DNA of 64,000 nt from Leptodontidium sp. MPI-SDFR-AT-0119 (taxonomy: Eukaryota > Ascomycota > Leotiomycetes > Helotiales > Leptodontidiaceae): the NCBI GenBank assembly GCA_020726505.1, contig JAHLEZ010000020.1, positions 868,001 to 932,000 of the forward strand. Direction: 5' to 3'. Positions 55,001 to 64,000 of this stretch are shown here, one piece after another (position 1 is the stretch's first letter; each line of letters begins with the position of its first letter). The translations under genes were made by a program, and so were the position numbers. The notes under the pieces are model-generated. The model was given only the letters and a program-made list of their open reading frames with translations. It did no database searches and had not been told where the DNA came from.

Positions 55001-55928
55001 GCAGATGTACCAGCGGGCGCTGCAAGGCAAGGAGAAAGCATGGGGTCCGGACCACACGTCGACGCTCGACACGATCAACAACCTAGGGATCTTCTACGCC
55101 AACCAAGGCAAGCTGGCTAAGGCCGAGCAGATGTACCAGCGGGCGCTGCAAGGCTTCGAGAAAGCATGGGGTCCGGACCACACGTCGACGCTCAACACGG
55201 TCAACAACCTGGGTCTCCTCTACGCCAGTCAAGGCAAGCTAGCCGAGGCTGAGCAGATGTACCGGCGGGCGCTGCAAGGCAAGGAGAAAGCATGGGGTCC
55301 GGAGCACACGTCGACACTCGACACGGTCAACAACCTGGGGATCCTTTACAAGGACCAAGGCAAGCTGGCCGAGGCTGAGAAGATGTACCAGCGGGCGCTG
55401 CAAGGCTATGAGAAGGCATGGGGTCCGGAGCACACGTCGACACTCAACACAGTCTACTACTTGGGCAAGATCTTCAAGCAGCGATGCTATGCGGCTGCTA
55501 AGTTGTCAGCCAGTATTGTTGTGCTTGCATACGTCAAGCATTTAATCCGTCTTTGCATCAGGTTTCCATCCGCAAGACTTGCGCTATTTGATGATGTTGG
55601 GCGAGCGTTCGCCTGGATCGGAGATGATACAAAGTCTGCAGCTGCCTTCGCGCATCAATTGGCTCTAAACTCTGCTTACAATGCTTCTTGTGATGGCTGT
55701 GGTACCAATCTAACTGAAAGTACTAGTCGGCTCGTTTGTAGGGTATGTGAAGACAGTGATCTATGTAGGAGCTGTTTTGATAAACTGGGAAGTAATGGAC
55801 TTGGAGACATTTCTCCTCCATGTCAAGGCCACAAGTTCCTTGATTTGGGCGGTTTCAGTAGGGCTTCAACCGATGATGCGATACATCGCGTATCGGTCGA
55901 GGAGTGGTTGAAGAGTATAGCACTATAG
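52030..55928 (+). pseudogene. HET - NB-ARC - TPR - ZZ-finger STAND (NLR-like) gene with in-frame TAG
   Basis: Exons 52030-52765, 52844-53470 and 53530-55928 give 1,253 codons. Residues 1-240: HET domain (YAILSHRWEAEEVTF, FWVDTCCIDKSSSAELSEAI, WFGRGWTLQELIAP). Residues about 294-301: P-loop GLGGIGKT; then RWLMIYDNYD (Walker B) and GLPLALATAGAYL, the NB-ARC GLPL motif. Residues 687-1106: ten 42-residue kinesin-light-chain-type TPRs. About 1175-1215: a ZZ zinc finger (CDGCGTN, CRVCEDSDLCRSCFDKL). HET domains of this kind trigger heterokaryon-incompatibility cell death when the repeat domain senses a ligand. A TAG at 53392-53394 (residue 429) sits where the second copy has TAC (Tyr), so the protein would end before TPRs unless the stop is an error or read through. 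Confidence 0.85.
54225..55484 (+). repeat. Ten 126-bp tandem units encoding TPRs
   Basis: Consensus GKLAEAEQMYQRALQGYEKA then WGPDHTSTLNTVNNLGLLYA. Units differ at a few positions only (Q/K, Y/F/K, D/E, D/N), and near-identical DNA indicates ongoing homogenisation or recent expansion. Confidence 0.95.
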
Positions 55929-57525
55929 ATAGGAATAGTTAAAAGAAATCATATTGTCAAAGATAAGTAACCTTGCAAGCACGCTCAGGAAATCTTGCAT
56001 GGCTGAACAGGACGGTGAATATGGACCCAGTGTGTAAAATGATTTGATTTGATTTGATTAATGGCTATTACTCGTCGGTTTCCTGAGTATTTTTGAAAAA
56101 ATTACCGACCTGCGCCAGCAGGTCGGAACCACCAACTTCGACATACCAGCAACTTCGACACGACGACTTAATCAACGAATAACTTTTTTACTACTAATAC
56201 GATCGACTTAAAAATTTGACTATTAAATCTGGAACAAAATTCTGCATAATTACACTTCAGATGACGTCATTTAATTCACGTAGTGCATCGCAATTAAATA
56301 AACTAAGCGAGAATTTTGTGTTCCGCGGGGCTCAAAACAGCCAAAATATCAACTTCTACGTCTAACTTCTCAGCCCCTTTATGGATTTTAATAAAAAAGA
56401 TCCACGGGATATACGAATTATATATATTCCAATCGATTCCGAGATTTATATAACGATCGCATAACGTTTGGTAGTGGAAAATAAGTGGTTATATCAAAAC
56501 TATAGGTTTCGGGATGCTCGCTTATATAATCCCCTGTCATTAAACTGCGGGAGGTCTTGAGGTGCCAAGACCTGCCAAATCTGCACCCGAAATCCATATT
56601 CAGTTCAAACAACGCATGATTAATTAGCCCTAGCCCTAATGCACTAGTGTGATAATTACACTTTCGGCTGCGGTACATTTTTTTATTAAAAAATCAAGTC
56701 AAACGAACCAGAATTGGATTTTTAAAGTAATTAAATAGGCTGAAAAGGCCATGTCGAAGTTGCTGGTATGTCGAAGTTGGTGGTTCCGACCTGCTGGCGC
56801 AGGTCGGTAATTTTTTCAAAAATACTCAGGAAACCGACGAGTAATCAAAATCAAATCAAGTCAAATTTAGCTTAATCAAATTCAAATCAAATCAAATCAG
56901 ATTAATTGATTATTAATTGATTAATTTGATTAATATAAGAGCCGCATCCTAATTAGGCATAGAGTGCCAAGACCTGTCCCTATTAGGTTTAGCGTATACT
57001 AAAAATAGGGGTGGCGAGTCCTAACCGAGCTTTACTTAGCTTAGCTAGGTGATTCTAAAGCCTTTTTTTATAAAAGAATGCTTTGGAGAATATTATTTGT
57101 TTTAAAAGTTAGGGTATTATTAAAGAAAAAGACGAAGAAGATATAAGAGACGAAGCAGGTATTATAAATTAAGATCTTAGCTTATTTATTATTAAATAGT
57201 TATTATTTATTATCTAGTTAGTTAGTTAGCTATTTAATTAGTTATTTACGTAGCTATTTAGTTCTGAAATTTACAAGTATTTCCATTTATTATAAAACCT
57301 TTCTATATCAAATTATATTCTAAAAATAAAAGCATTAATCACCTATTAATCATGATTAATTATGATTAATTAATCAAAATCAAATCAAAATCAAGTCAAA
57401 TATCTATTAATCAAATTCAAATCAAATTAATCAATTGGTAATCAATTAACGTGATTAATTTTTCTCACACTGAATATGGAAGCAGAAGTGCTGGAGAGGC
57501 TTCATTTCGCCATTCCGTTGAACAG
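55929..57525. other. AT-rich, repeat-filled intergenic region
   Basis: Contains the long-TIR element (56067-56845) flanked by AAATC/GATTT simple repeats (56041-56060, 56870-56905) and by further TTAATCAAATC-type sequence up to 57460. No genes seen. Confidence 0.7.
56067..56845. mobile_element. Non-autonomous element with perfect 94-bp TIRs
   Basis: 56067-56160 and 56752-56845 are exact reverse complements (start ATTACTCGTCGGTTTCCTGA). Each arm itself holds a small palindrome CCGACCTGC...GCAGGTCGG. The 591-bp core is AT-rich with no ORF of note. Target duplications are not clear. Superfamily unknown. Confidence 0.88.
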
Positions 57526-58829
57526 GAATTCCAGCCAGGGCCCTTCGAGGGAGCCCTTTGTCTGACTTCAGCGTTGCTGAACGATTGTCTTGGGCAGCAA
57601 GTCGTGAGACTTTTCGCCAGGAAGACAAGGCATACTCACTACTAGGCATTTTTGACATCAATATGCCGCTCATCTACAGCGAAGGAAAGGAAAAGGCGAT
57701 GAATCGACTTCGAGAGGAGATTGATAAGGCTTCAAAAGGTAAGTCTTGCTCTTTTGTCATGAGCACACATTAAGAATACATCTGGGTATTGCGAAGCTGC
57801 TGACTAGATCAGGTTTCAAGCGCGAGGACTTCTCGGTCACCTTCAGCCTCTCTGATGTTTTTGACGTTGAACATTTCGTGGCAAGGGAGACAGTGTAACA
57901 TGAGCCTTAGGCTCTATGTAATAGGAGGTACCAATGTAGTAAGAGGTACATAGGTACCAAGGGACAAGAGACGGGGAACTCCGACTTAATGGAGAACTCC
58001 GAATAGGTGGACAACTCCGAATTGGAAGAGGAGTCTAGTATATATGCTAGACTTAGTCACCTCCTTGGAGGGACAAGCTTGAGTTTGATCTCAAAACGCC
58101 AATCTGTACTTCCACTCAGCAATCTACACACATTGTCGCCTGTTACTTGTTCTGCCATACTGTGATCCCTCCTGCTGCCCTCCAACGGCATCGACTGTTA
58201 CAGACAGAGCTTGCAGAGATACACAAGGCACTCAGTTGTGACGGCTCCCGCAGTACTGTTATTCTCCATTGTTTAGGTGGGATCGGCAAGACACAACTCG
58301 CTGCTGCATATGCGAAGCGGCACAAGGACAGCTACTCAGCAATATTCTGGCTGAATATCAAGGACGAGGATTCTCTGAAGCAGAGCTTTGTTAAGGTTGC
58401 CAAGCAGATATTACGAGAGCACCCTTCAGCTCTTCAGCTTAGTAACGTGGATACGAAGGAAAACCTCGGCGATGTGGTGGATGCTGTCAAGGCGTGGTTG
58501 AGTCTGCCTAATAACACACGATGGTTAATGATCTATGACAACTACGACAACCCTAAACTGCCTGGTAAGACGGATCCCGCGGCTGTAGATATCCGGAAAT
58601 ACCTCCCCGAATCATATCAAGGGTCAATCATCATCACGACGCGGTCATCGCACGTCAAAAATGGTCATGTTATCTACGTTCGCAAGCTCGAGGAAGTGCG
58701 TGATAGTCTCGAGATTTTGTCAAACGCATCGAGGCGGAAAGGACTAGTAGATGGTAAGGAAATTTACATATTTCTATCGTAGTGCTAATCTTATTTATAG
58801 ATCCCGATGCTATCAAACTTGCTGAGGTA
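57526..58829 (+). pseudogene. Second HET/NB-ARC (NLR-like) copy, truncated and interrupted by a solo LTR
   Basis: Starts within the HET domain at IPARALRGSPLSDFSVAER, continues ETFRQEDKAYSLLGIFDINM, crosses an intron (57741-57810) at the same place as in the first gene, then reads FKREDFSVTFSLSDVFDVEH. A 309-bp LTR follows at VARET. Beyond it: GGIGKTQLAAAYAKRHKDSY (P-loop), RWLMIYDNYDN, SHVKNGHVIYVRKLEEVRD, and after a further intron DPDAIKLAE, where homology stops at 58829. The HET N-terminus and everything after the NB-ARC start of GLPL are absent. Close to the 52-56 kb gene throughout; it keeps the Tyr that is TAG there. Confidence 0.9.
57894..58202 (+). mobile_element. Solo LTR (309 bp) with 5-bp TSD
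   Basis: Begins TGTAACATGAG and ends GACTGTTACA, so TGTAACA/TGTTACA are perfect inverted ends. The flanks are GACAG (57889-57893) and GACAG (58203-58207), and removing LTR plus one GACAG restores the NB-ARC reading frame (VARETELAEIHKAL). This is what recombination between the two LTRs of a Copia/Gypsy-type retrotransposon leaves behind. Confidence 0.95.
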
Positions 58830-59010
58830 TATAATATCACGACACTCAAAAAGGTGATAGACTGTATATTAATAAATATTTGTAAGAAAGAATTACAGTA
58901 GAAGGCGAATTGGGTGTCGCTAGCTTTTTAGTTAATTATTTTAAGCGGGGTCCATATCCTGACACTTGTGGCTGTGCGTGCACCCTTGCCTGGTTGTACT
59001 TCAAAGGTAC

Positions 59011-59147
59011 CGCTGCTAACCGCAGAGCGGAGGCAGAATTGGCGGTTTACCCCACCAGCCTGCCCCGTCAATCCTCCTGCAGTAAGTATCCTTCCTTCCT
59101 CTTTTTCCAATCCCGCCAGAGTCAGCGCTTTCGATAGTAATTTAACC
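59011..59147. other. Spacer between left TIR and gene end
   Basis: No feature seen. Confidence 0.4.
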
Positions 59148-62100
59148 CTAAGGAATTGCGTATTGCAAGAATGTCAGCCCACCAGACCTATGACCTAAGA
59201 CAGCAATATAGCTGTATACAGCTACACATGTAGCTCTATAATCTTTCGGAAGCCAAAGGTGATTTTTTCCATTCAGAGTCACCCACTCATCATCAACGAA
59301 CAAAGCGTAATCTGGCTTTTGTTCAGGATATTTACTGGGTGAAGCGGGTTTTAAGGAGAGTTCAAGCGATCCGTATGTTGTCTTTAGATATTGACCATCC
59401 TCTGAGAATACTAGATTTCCAAACGTTTGATTAGTCTCAATCGTTTGCTGGTGTACGCCTGTTGCTGCATCCCAGAGCCGGACGGTGTGATCGCCTGAAG
59501 CCGACGCTAGCGTCGTGCCGTCTGGCGAGAAGGCGACTGCACTGACCCAATTGCTATGCCCTGCGAGCGTCTGCTGATGTGCGCCGGTTGCTGCATCCCA
59601 GAGCCGGATAGTGTGATCGCCTGAAGCCGACGCCAGCGTCTTGCCGTCTGGTGAGAAGGCGACTGCCCTGACCGGATCGCTATGCCCTGCGAGCGTCTGC
59701 TGATGTGCGCCGGTTGCTGCATCCCAGAGCCGGATAGTGTGATCGCCTGAAGCCGACGCCAGCGTCTTGCCGTCTGGTGAGAAGGCAACTGTACTGACCC
59801 ATTTGCTATGCCCTGCGAGCGTCTGCTGATGTGCGCCGGTTGCTGCATCCCAGAGCCGGATAGTGTGATCGTCTGAAGCCGACGCCAGCGTCTTGCCGTC
59901 TGGTGAGAAGGCGACTGCCCTGACCGGATCGCTATGCCCTGCGAGCGTCTGCTGATATGCGCCGGTTGCTGCATCCCAGAGCCGGATGGTGCGATCGTCT
60001 GAAGCCGACGCCAGCGTCGTGCCGTCTGGTGAGAAGGCGACTGCCCTGACCCAATCGCCATGCCCCTCGAGCGTCTGCTGATGTGCGCCGGTTGCTGCAT
60101 CCCAAAGCCGGATAGTGTGATCGTCTGAAGCCGACGCCAGCGTCTTGCCGTCTGGTGAGAAGGCGACTGCATTGACCGGATCGCTATGCCCCTCGAGCGT
60201 CTGCTGATGTGCGCCGGTTGCTGCATCCCAGAGCCGGATAGTGTGATCACCTGAAGCCGACGCCAGCGTCTTGCCGTCTGGTGAGAAGGCGACTGCACTA
60301 ACTGGATCGCTATGCCCCTTGAGCGTCTGCTGATGTGCGCCGGTTGCTGCATCCCAGAGCCGGATGGTGCTATAGACATACCTGGGCGATATGCAGGAGC
60401 TTCCTTATCGACTGTACTCCGTCTGAGAGTTTTCCTTGGAGAGATAGACTCTCAAGCCAGCAGAGGAAGAATTCTTTCAGAAACCTAAACACTCGTCCGT
60501 CGTCCATTAACTCTGTCTTTGACTCAGGGCTCTCGCTGTTCAGGGAGCAGAGATGGTCGGGCCAGAATACGCAGGAGTATCGTATTGGTGCTAGTGGGTC
60601 CGGATCCGGCGGTCGTATATCCTTTGGTTTGAACCCGAGTGGGAGGGCGTAGACATTTTTCACCAGCATTGAGGACATTGCATCAATCGAGCGCCTGCTG
60701 ATATCCACGTGCCCTTGGGCAACCCCAGCTGGCTGAAGTCTAGACTTAAAATTCGCCTTGAGGTAGTCCTTAGCTGACTGGTGTATTAGATAGACTGTTT
60801 CCCCCGTGATTGTAAGAAACGAGCCGCAATCCTCAGTGATCGTCCGGGGCATGTCGTGTGGCAAATCAGCGAGTATAGCAAGCTCGGAAAGAGTGAGAGG
60901 GCGTAGTGCAAGAGTAGCAGCCACCAGGACATTCTTGCAATATTGCGGATATCCTACTTGGCCGCTATCAATTATAGCTATTATACGGCCATACAGGCTT
61001 GACAAGCCGGAAGGGAAGTCCTTGATGGTCGCCAGAGCGTCCTTTCCATTCACTTTTAGCTTGCCGAATTGATTTGTCTTGCCGAGTTCTCTGAAGACAA
61101 ACCATACCCAAAGGAATGTATTTTCGGCTCGCTTGAGGACCTCGGCTGCCGCGTCGTCCAAACGGGTTTAGTGTATCCGGGTTTGCCTTCGAAGGCGGAG
61201 AGCTTGTCGTTGATGTACGCATTGACCGGATCCCTCAGCTTTTGAGTGTCTAGCTCGACCAAGGAACCTACGGTATCCGGAGTCGTAAGTTCAACAACAA
61301 TTGGACGGCTCGAGACCAGCCACTTCACTTTCTCGGAAAGAGAGAGGCAAGTTGAAATAAGCTTGATAAGGTCCGGTAGACCCTGCTCACACTCGTCCAG
61401 AGCGTCAATGACGAAATACACCGAGGATAAACCAGGGTCTTCTAGCATGCTCTTGAACATATTAGACAGAGCAATAAATGCAGTGTCACCTTGAAAAAGT
61501 GAAGGGCCTGCATTCTTATACTTTGATCGTACATGAGGGATGAGATGTGGTTGCTGAATAAGAAGTAGCCAGATCAAAGATCGCAGGGTGGCTGTGGCGC
61601 TGTTCAAGGCCGCGTCTGTGCCCTGACAGAAAAAGTGCGACACGCCAGGTGCAAGCTTGGCCGATTGACTGTAAAGCTCGCGAATGACGCCGATCAGGAG
61701 CATAGTCTTCCCTGTACCGGCATGACCTTTAATCCACATCAGTCGACAGGAGGGTTGGTTAGACACGTCCTTGCTCCAATTCGTGAACGCTGCATACTCC
61801 TTCGTGTCGAGAATCCACTTGTATGCCCCGTCGAGCAGCTTGTCCTTGTTTTTCTCAATTTTTTCCATGTCGTCTTGGGGATCTACCACGTAGAGGTCTT
61901 GGATGCACTTTTCGTCGTTGTCAGCTTTGTGCTGATCAATAAGCTGTCGAATATCCTGACGGATATCCCCAAGCGACTGCTCTATTCCTTCGGCACTCTT
62001 GACGAGTTGCGCTAAGGCACTCTTCCCATGGAGCTTGTCGTACTGGTCCGAATCCCTCTGAAGGGAATCTTCCGCGTCTGTAACGGTCTTTAAGTCGGCA

Positions 62101-63320
62101 TCCCAGTCGTACCAATTCGCAAGGCTGCGCAGAAAGACGAGACCCTGATGCCGGTAGTAGGAGCAGACGCTTTTCATCTGATACAGGAGGAGGGCCTTGT
62201 AGAGCGAAATTAGCCTCTCTTCCAGCTGTTGTATTATTCCTCCGAAAGACTCATTCCTGATGTTGATGTTGTCTTTATTCAGGAGATGCTCGGTTAAAGC
62301 GCAATACCACTCCATTCGGGAGACGACATGGGCAATACCGGCAAGGTTGGATTTCGTCGCCTTCGCAGGATTCGAGATGATCTGACGGATATCAGCCTCA
62401 CAGAACGAAGCAACTCAAGGACATTAACTCACTTGCAGGCCAACGCAAACACCGGCCCACGGAAGTGCAGCTGGTGCAGCTTGAGGTATGCCCTGAATAG
62501 CTAAGTCGACCATCGGCTTGACCTCCAGAATGGCTCCAACGAAGTCACCCACTGCTTTGGTGATCTTGGAAGCCCTGGCGACTTTCGCTTTACCCTCCTT
62601 CACCAGCTTCTGCATATATATCTGTCGTTGGCTCGGATCTTTCAGTTCGGCTACGACGTTGGCGACGTCTGAAGCCGGGTCTTTGGAAGCTTCCGAGCAG
62701 AGAACTCTCTCCAGAACTTTTACGTATGACCCGACTAGCTCTGCTTCGTCCTTCTCAAGGTCGTTGTAGGCGGCATCCCAAAGCTTATGGGAAGTGTCAA
62801 AGGTCGGCTCTTTAGGTCCACGTTCGTCGTGTGGGTTCGAGCTCTTTTCGTGCAGGGATGCGGTGGCTGGCTCTGGTGCATTACGGTCGCCCTTGTCCGT
62901 ACTATCTCGAGTCGTTTGTGCATTGACGGTAGTTGCAGAGGCAGGATCTTCAGCTCCATGTTCCTCGGACGGCTTGAAGCCTTTTTCGAGAGGAGATGCC
63001 GTAGTTGGCTCTTGAACATCATTAGCGCCCCCGTCGGTGCTAGCTCGAGTCGCCGGTGTATCGGCGACAAGTGAGTTGGAAGGCGGGGTATGTGGATCCG
63101 TCGCAATGCTGGGAGGAGCTCTCCTGCGGTGTGCTACATATTCTGGCTTGGGGGTTTGGAGTGCTGCTATCCCTTGTGAGCTATAAGCTTGGGCCCTGGC
63201 GTCCGATTGCAATATACAGGTGGACTGTGTCGGGGTTGAAGCCTGCGACGCTGCACTACGACCCCCGAAAAGATCCTTGAGCCGCCTCTTGAGCGGTGTT
63301 TTGGAGTCCCGCGTAGACAT
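59148..63320 (-). pseudogene. NACHT-WD40 STAND (NWD-type) gene, frameshifted
   Basis: Exon 1 63320-62433, intron 62432-62382, exon 2 from 62381. Exon 1: a disordered Ser/Pro-rich start (MSTRDSKTPLKRRLKDLFGG), then the NWD N-terminal domain (LWDAAYNDLEKDEAELVGSY, VKPMVDLAIQGIPQAAPAA). Exon 2: P-loop WIKGHAGTGKTMLLI (residues about 515-522), Walker B VYFVIDALDECEQGL, SSRPIVVEL. At about 61165 a base is missing (TTT for TTTT), shifting to LDDAAAEVLKRAENTFLWV. A second break at 60370 joins LSIRKLLHIAQ-type text to WD40 repeats in another frame; a 52-nt GTATGT...CAG intron could rescue it. WD40 repeats and a conserved tail (VDDEWVTLNGKNHLWLPKDY) end at 59148. Such proteins are incompatibility/immune-type receptors of the NWD group (Podospora HET-E/HET-D). 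Confidence 0.82.
59440..60370 (-). repeat. WD40 array: about eight 126-bp units
   Basis: Minus-strand units read GHSDPVRAVAFSPDGKTLAS then ASGDHTIRLWDAATGAHQQT. They differ at only a few codons, mostly at positions after GHS (DP, NW, KW, GD) that lie on the upper face of the beta-propeller blades. Confidence 0.93.
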
Positions 63321-63699
63321 AGCTTCAGAGACACTTGGTAGGAAGAATGGATGTTCCTGAAATGGCAGTGATGGTGAAGAAAAGTCGACGGCGCTATTTG
63401 CTCGATTTCTCGTCGTGCATTGAAGCTGAATGCTGCGGCTGGCTCGCTTGGCTGCCAATGAGCCTCACAAGACAACTGGGGCGGCGCCAGTAGAGCTGGC
63501 GTAGTCGACCTCGGAAGAGTCTGATGGTGATGGTGGTGATCTATTTGATGATGGCAATATTGAGGGTGCCACATATCGCAGTGCGCCAAAACGGCGGAAG
63601 GCTCGTGCGCTGAGAATCTGGGACCTGATTTGGGAGCAAGCAGATTTCATGGATGGTTGTCCAGTAATGCAATGTGCCAAGATCAAGCTAGTGACCAGG

Positions 63700-63870
63700 T
63701 ACGGAAGGGGGTGGACAGTGGGTCTCGCCACCCCCCCCGGTCTCTGCCTTAACATACTTCGGTATAAGGAAACCTGTGGAGAAAATTCTAGAATTTCAAA
63801 CTGTTGATTGGAAGAATTACCTTACTGCCGTACAAGGGCGGGCGAGACCCACTGTCAACCCCCTTTCGTA
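63700..63870. mobile_element. MITE family 2, copy b (opposite orientation)
   Basis: Arms start ACGGAAGGGGGTGGACAGTG (left) and the complement of ACGAAAGGGGGTTGACAGTG (right), with TA outside both. The core contains AATTCTAGAATTTCAAA and GATTGGAAGAATTACC, the reverse complement of matching words in copy a (45.4-45.5 kb). Lies just inside the right TIR of the 5.1-kb unit. Confidence 0.88.
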
Positions 63871-64000
63871 CAATTAAGTGACTGTACCTTTGGAGTACAA
63901 CTGGGCAGGGGTGCACAGCCACAAGCGTCAAGAAATGGACCCCGCTAAAACAATTAACTAAAAAAATTAGCGACACCCAATTCGCCTTTTACTGTATAAT

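Larger units (their letters stand above)
58896..63994. mobile_element. Candidate 5.1-kb TIR-bounded element carrying a NACHT-WD40 gene
   Basis: 58896-59010 (starting CAGTAGAAGGCGAATTGGGT) and 63994-63884 (reverse strand, starting CAGTAAAAGGCGAATTGGGT) are inverted repeats of about 115 and 111 bp, near 85-90 % identical by eye. TA lies immediately outside both ends (58894-58895 and 63995-63996). Inside lie the NACHT-WD40 gene and a small MITE. No transposase is present, so mobility would need one in trans. Two unrelated solo ends in inverted orientation are an alternative reading. Confidence 0.6.

Noticed and set aside
59507..60379. Long minus-strand 290-codon frame reading repeated SGSGMQQPAHISRRS
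   Set aside because: It is the wrong frame of the WD40 array; the adjacent frame gives clean GHS...WD units.

Overview
The window is nuclear DNA of a filamentous ascomycete. Its genes carry 41-134 nt introns with GT...AG ends. It holds HET-domain and NACHT/WD40 STAND genes, NmrA-like dehydrogenases, an ENA-type P-type ATPase, a Tad-like LINE with AATC tail repeats, and Tc1, piggyBac and MITE elements. A pseudokinase of a type I recall as abundant in Helotiales (Botrytis/Sclerotinia relatives) makes Leotiomycetes the best guess; that placement is inference. Genes are isolated and monocistronic, and much of the window is accessory sequence full of single-hit pseudogenes.

Layout. 0-10 kb: a linalool dehydratase/isomerase-type gene, a 15-bp minisatellite, a pseudokinase, a five-exon 4-coumarate:CoA-ligase-like gene and a small ABM-fold protein. 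10-13 kb: a scrapyard of gene pieces (frameshifted NmrA copy, two zinc-finger (DUF3435-like) fragments, one fused to a 2EXR/F-box-like segment, a truncated LINE abutting a NOT4-like fragment). 13.6-21.4 kb: a zinc-finger/Upc2-like regulator, two intact 314-residue NmrA-like paralogs with different intron positions, a conserved gene with one nonsense codon and a Tc1 fragment. 22-35 kb: three copies of a serine beta-lactamase-like locus (an internally deleted one, a 5' fragment whose upstream region was hit by a 6-kb LINE with a 15-bp target duplication, and one intact gene), plus a quinone-oxidoreductase-like gene. 35-43 kb: MBL-fold fragment, coiled-coil ORF, NmrA-like gene, a nonsense-bearing antigen-like gene, an ABC-transporter pseudogene joined to a duplicated ENA 3' end, and a piggyBac relic. 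43-47 kb: MITEs and a complete but dead Tc1 element. 47-50.7 kb: an ENA-type ATPase with two lesions.

51-64 kb is a STAND/NLR cluster. A HET - NB-ARC - 10 x TPR - ZZ-finger gene (one in-frame TAG) is followed by a long-TIR element, then a second HET/NB-ARC copy split by a solo LTR with a 5-bp TSD. A NACHT-WD40 gene follows, lying between ~115-bp inverted repeats with TA on both sides that span 58.9-64.0 kb. The most interesting reading is that an NLR-type incompatibility/immune receptor gene sits inside a TIR-bounded mobile unit. Repeat units in both TPR and WD40 regions are 126 bp and nearly identical, as expected for fast-evolving recognition domains. Functions are assigned by motif recognition only; no database search was run.
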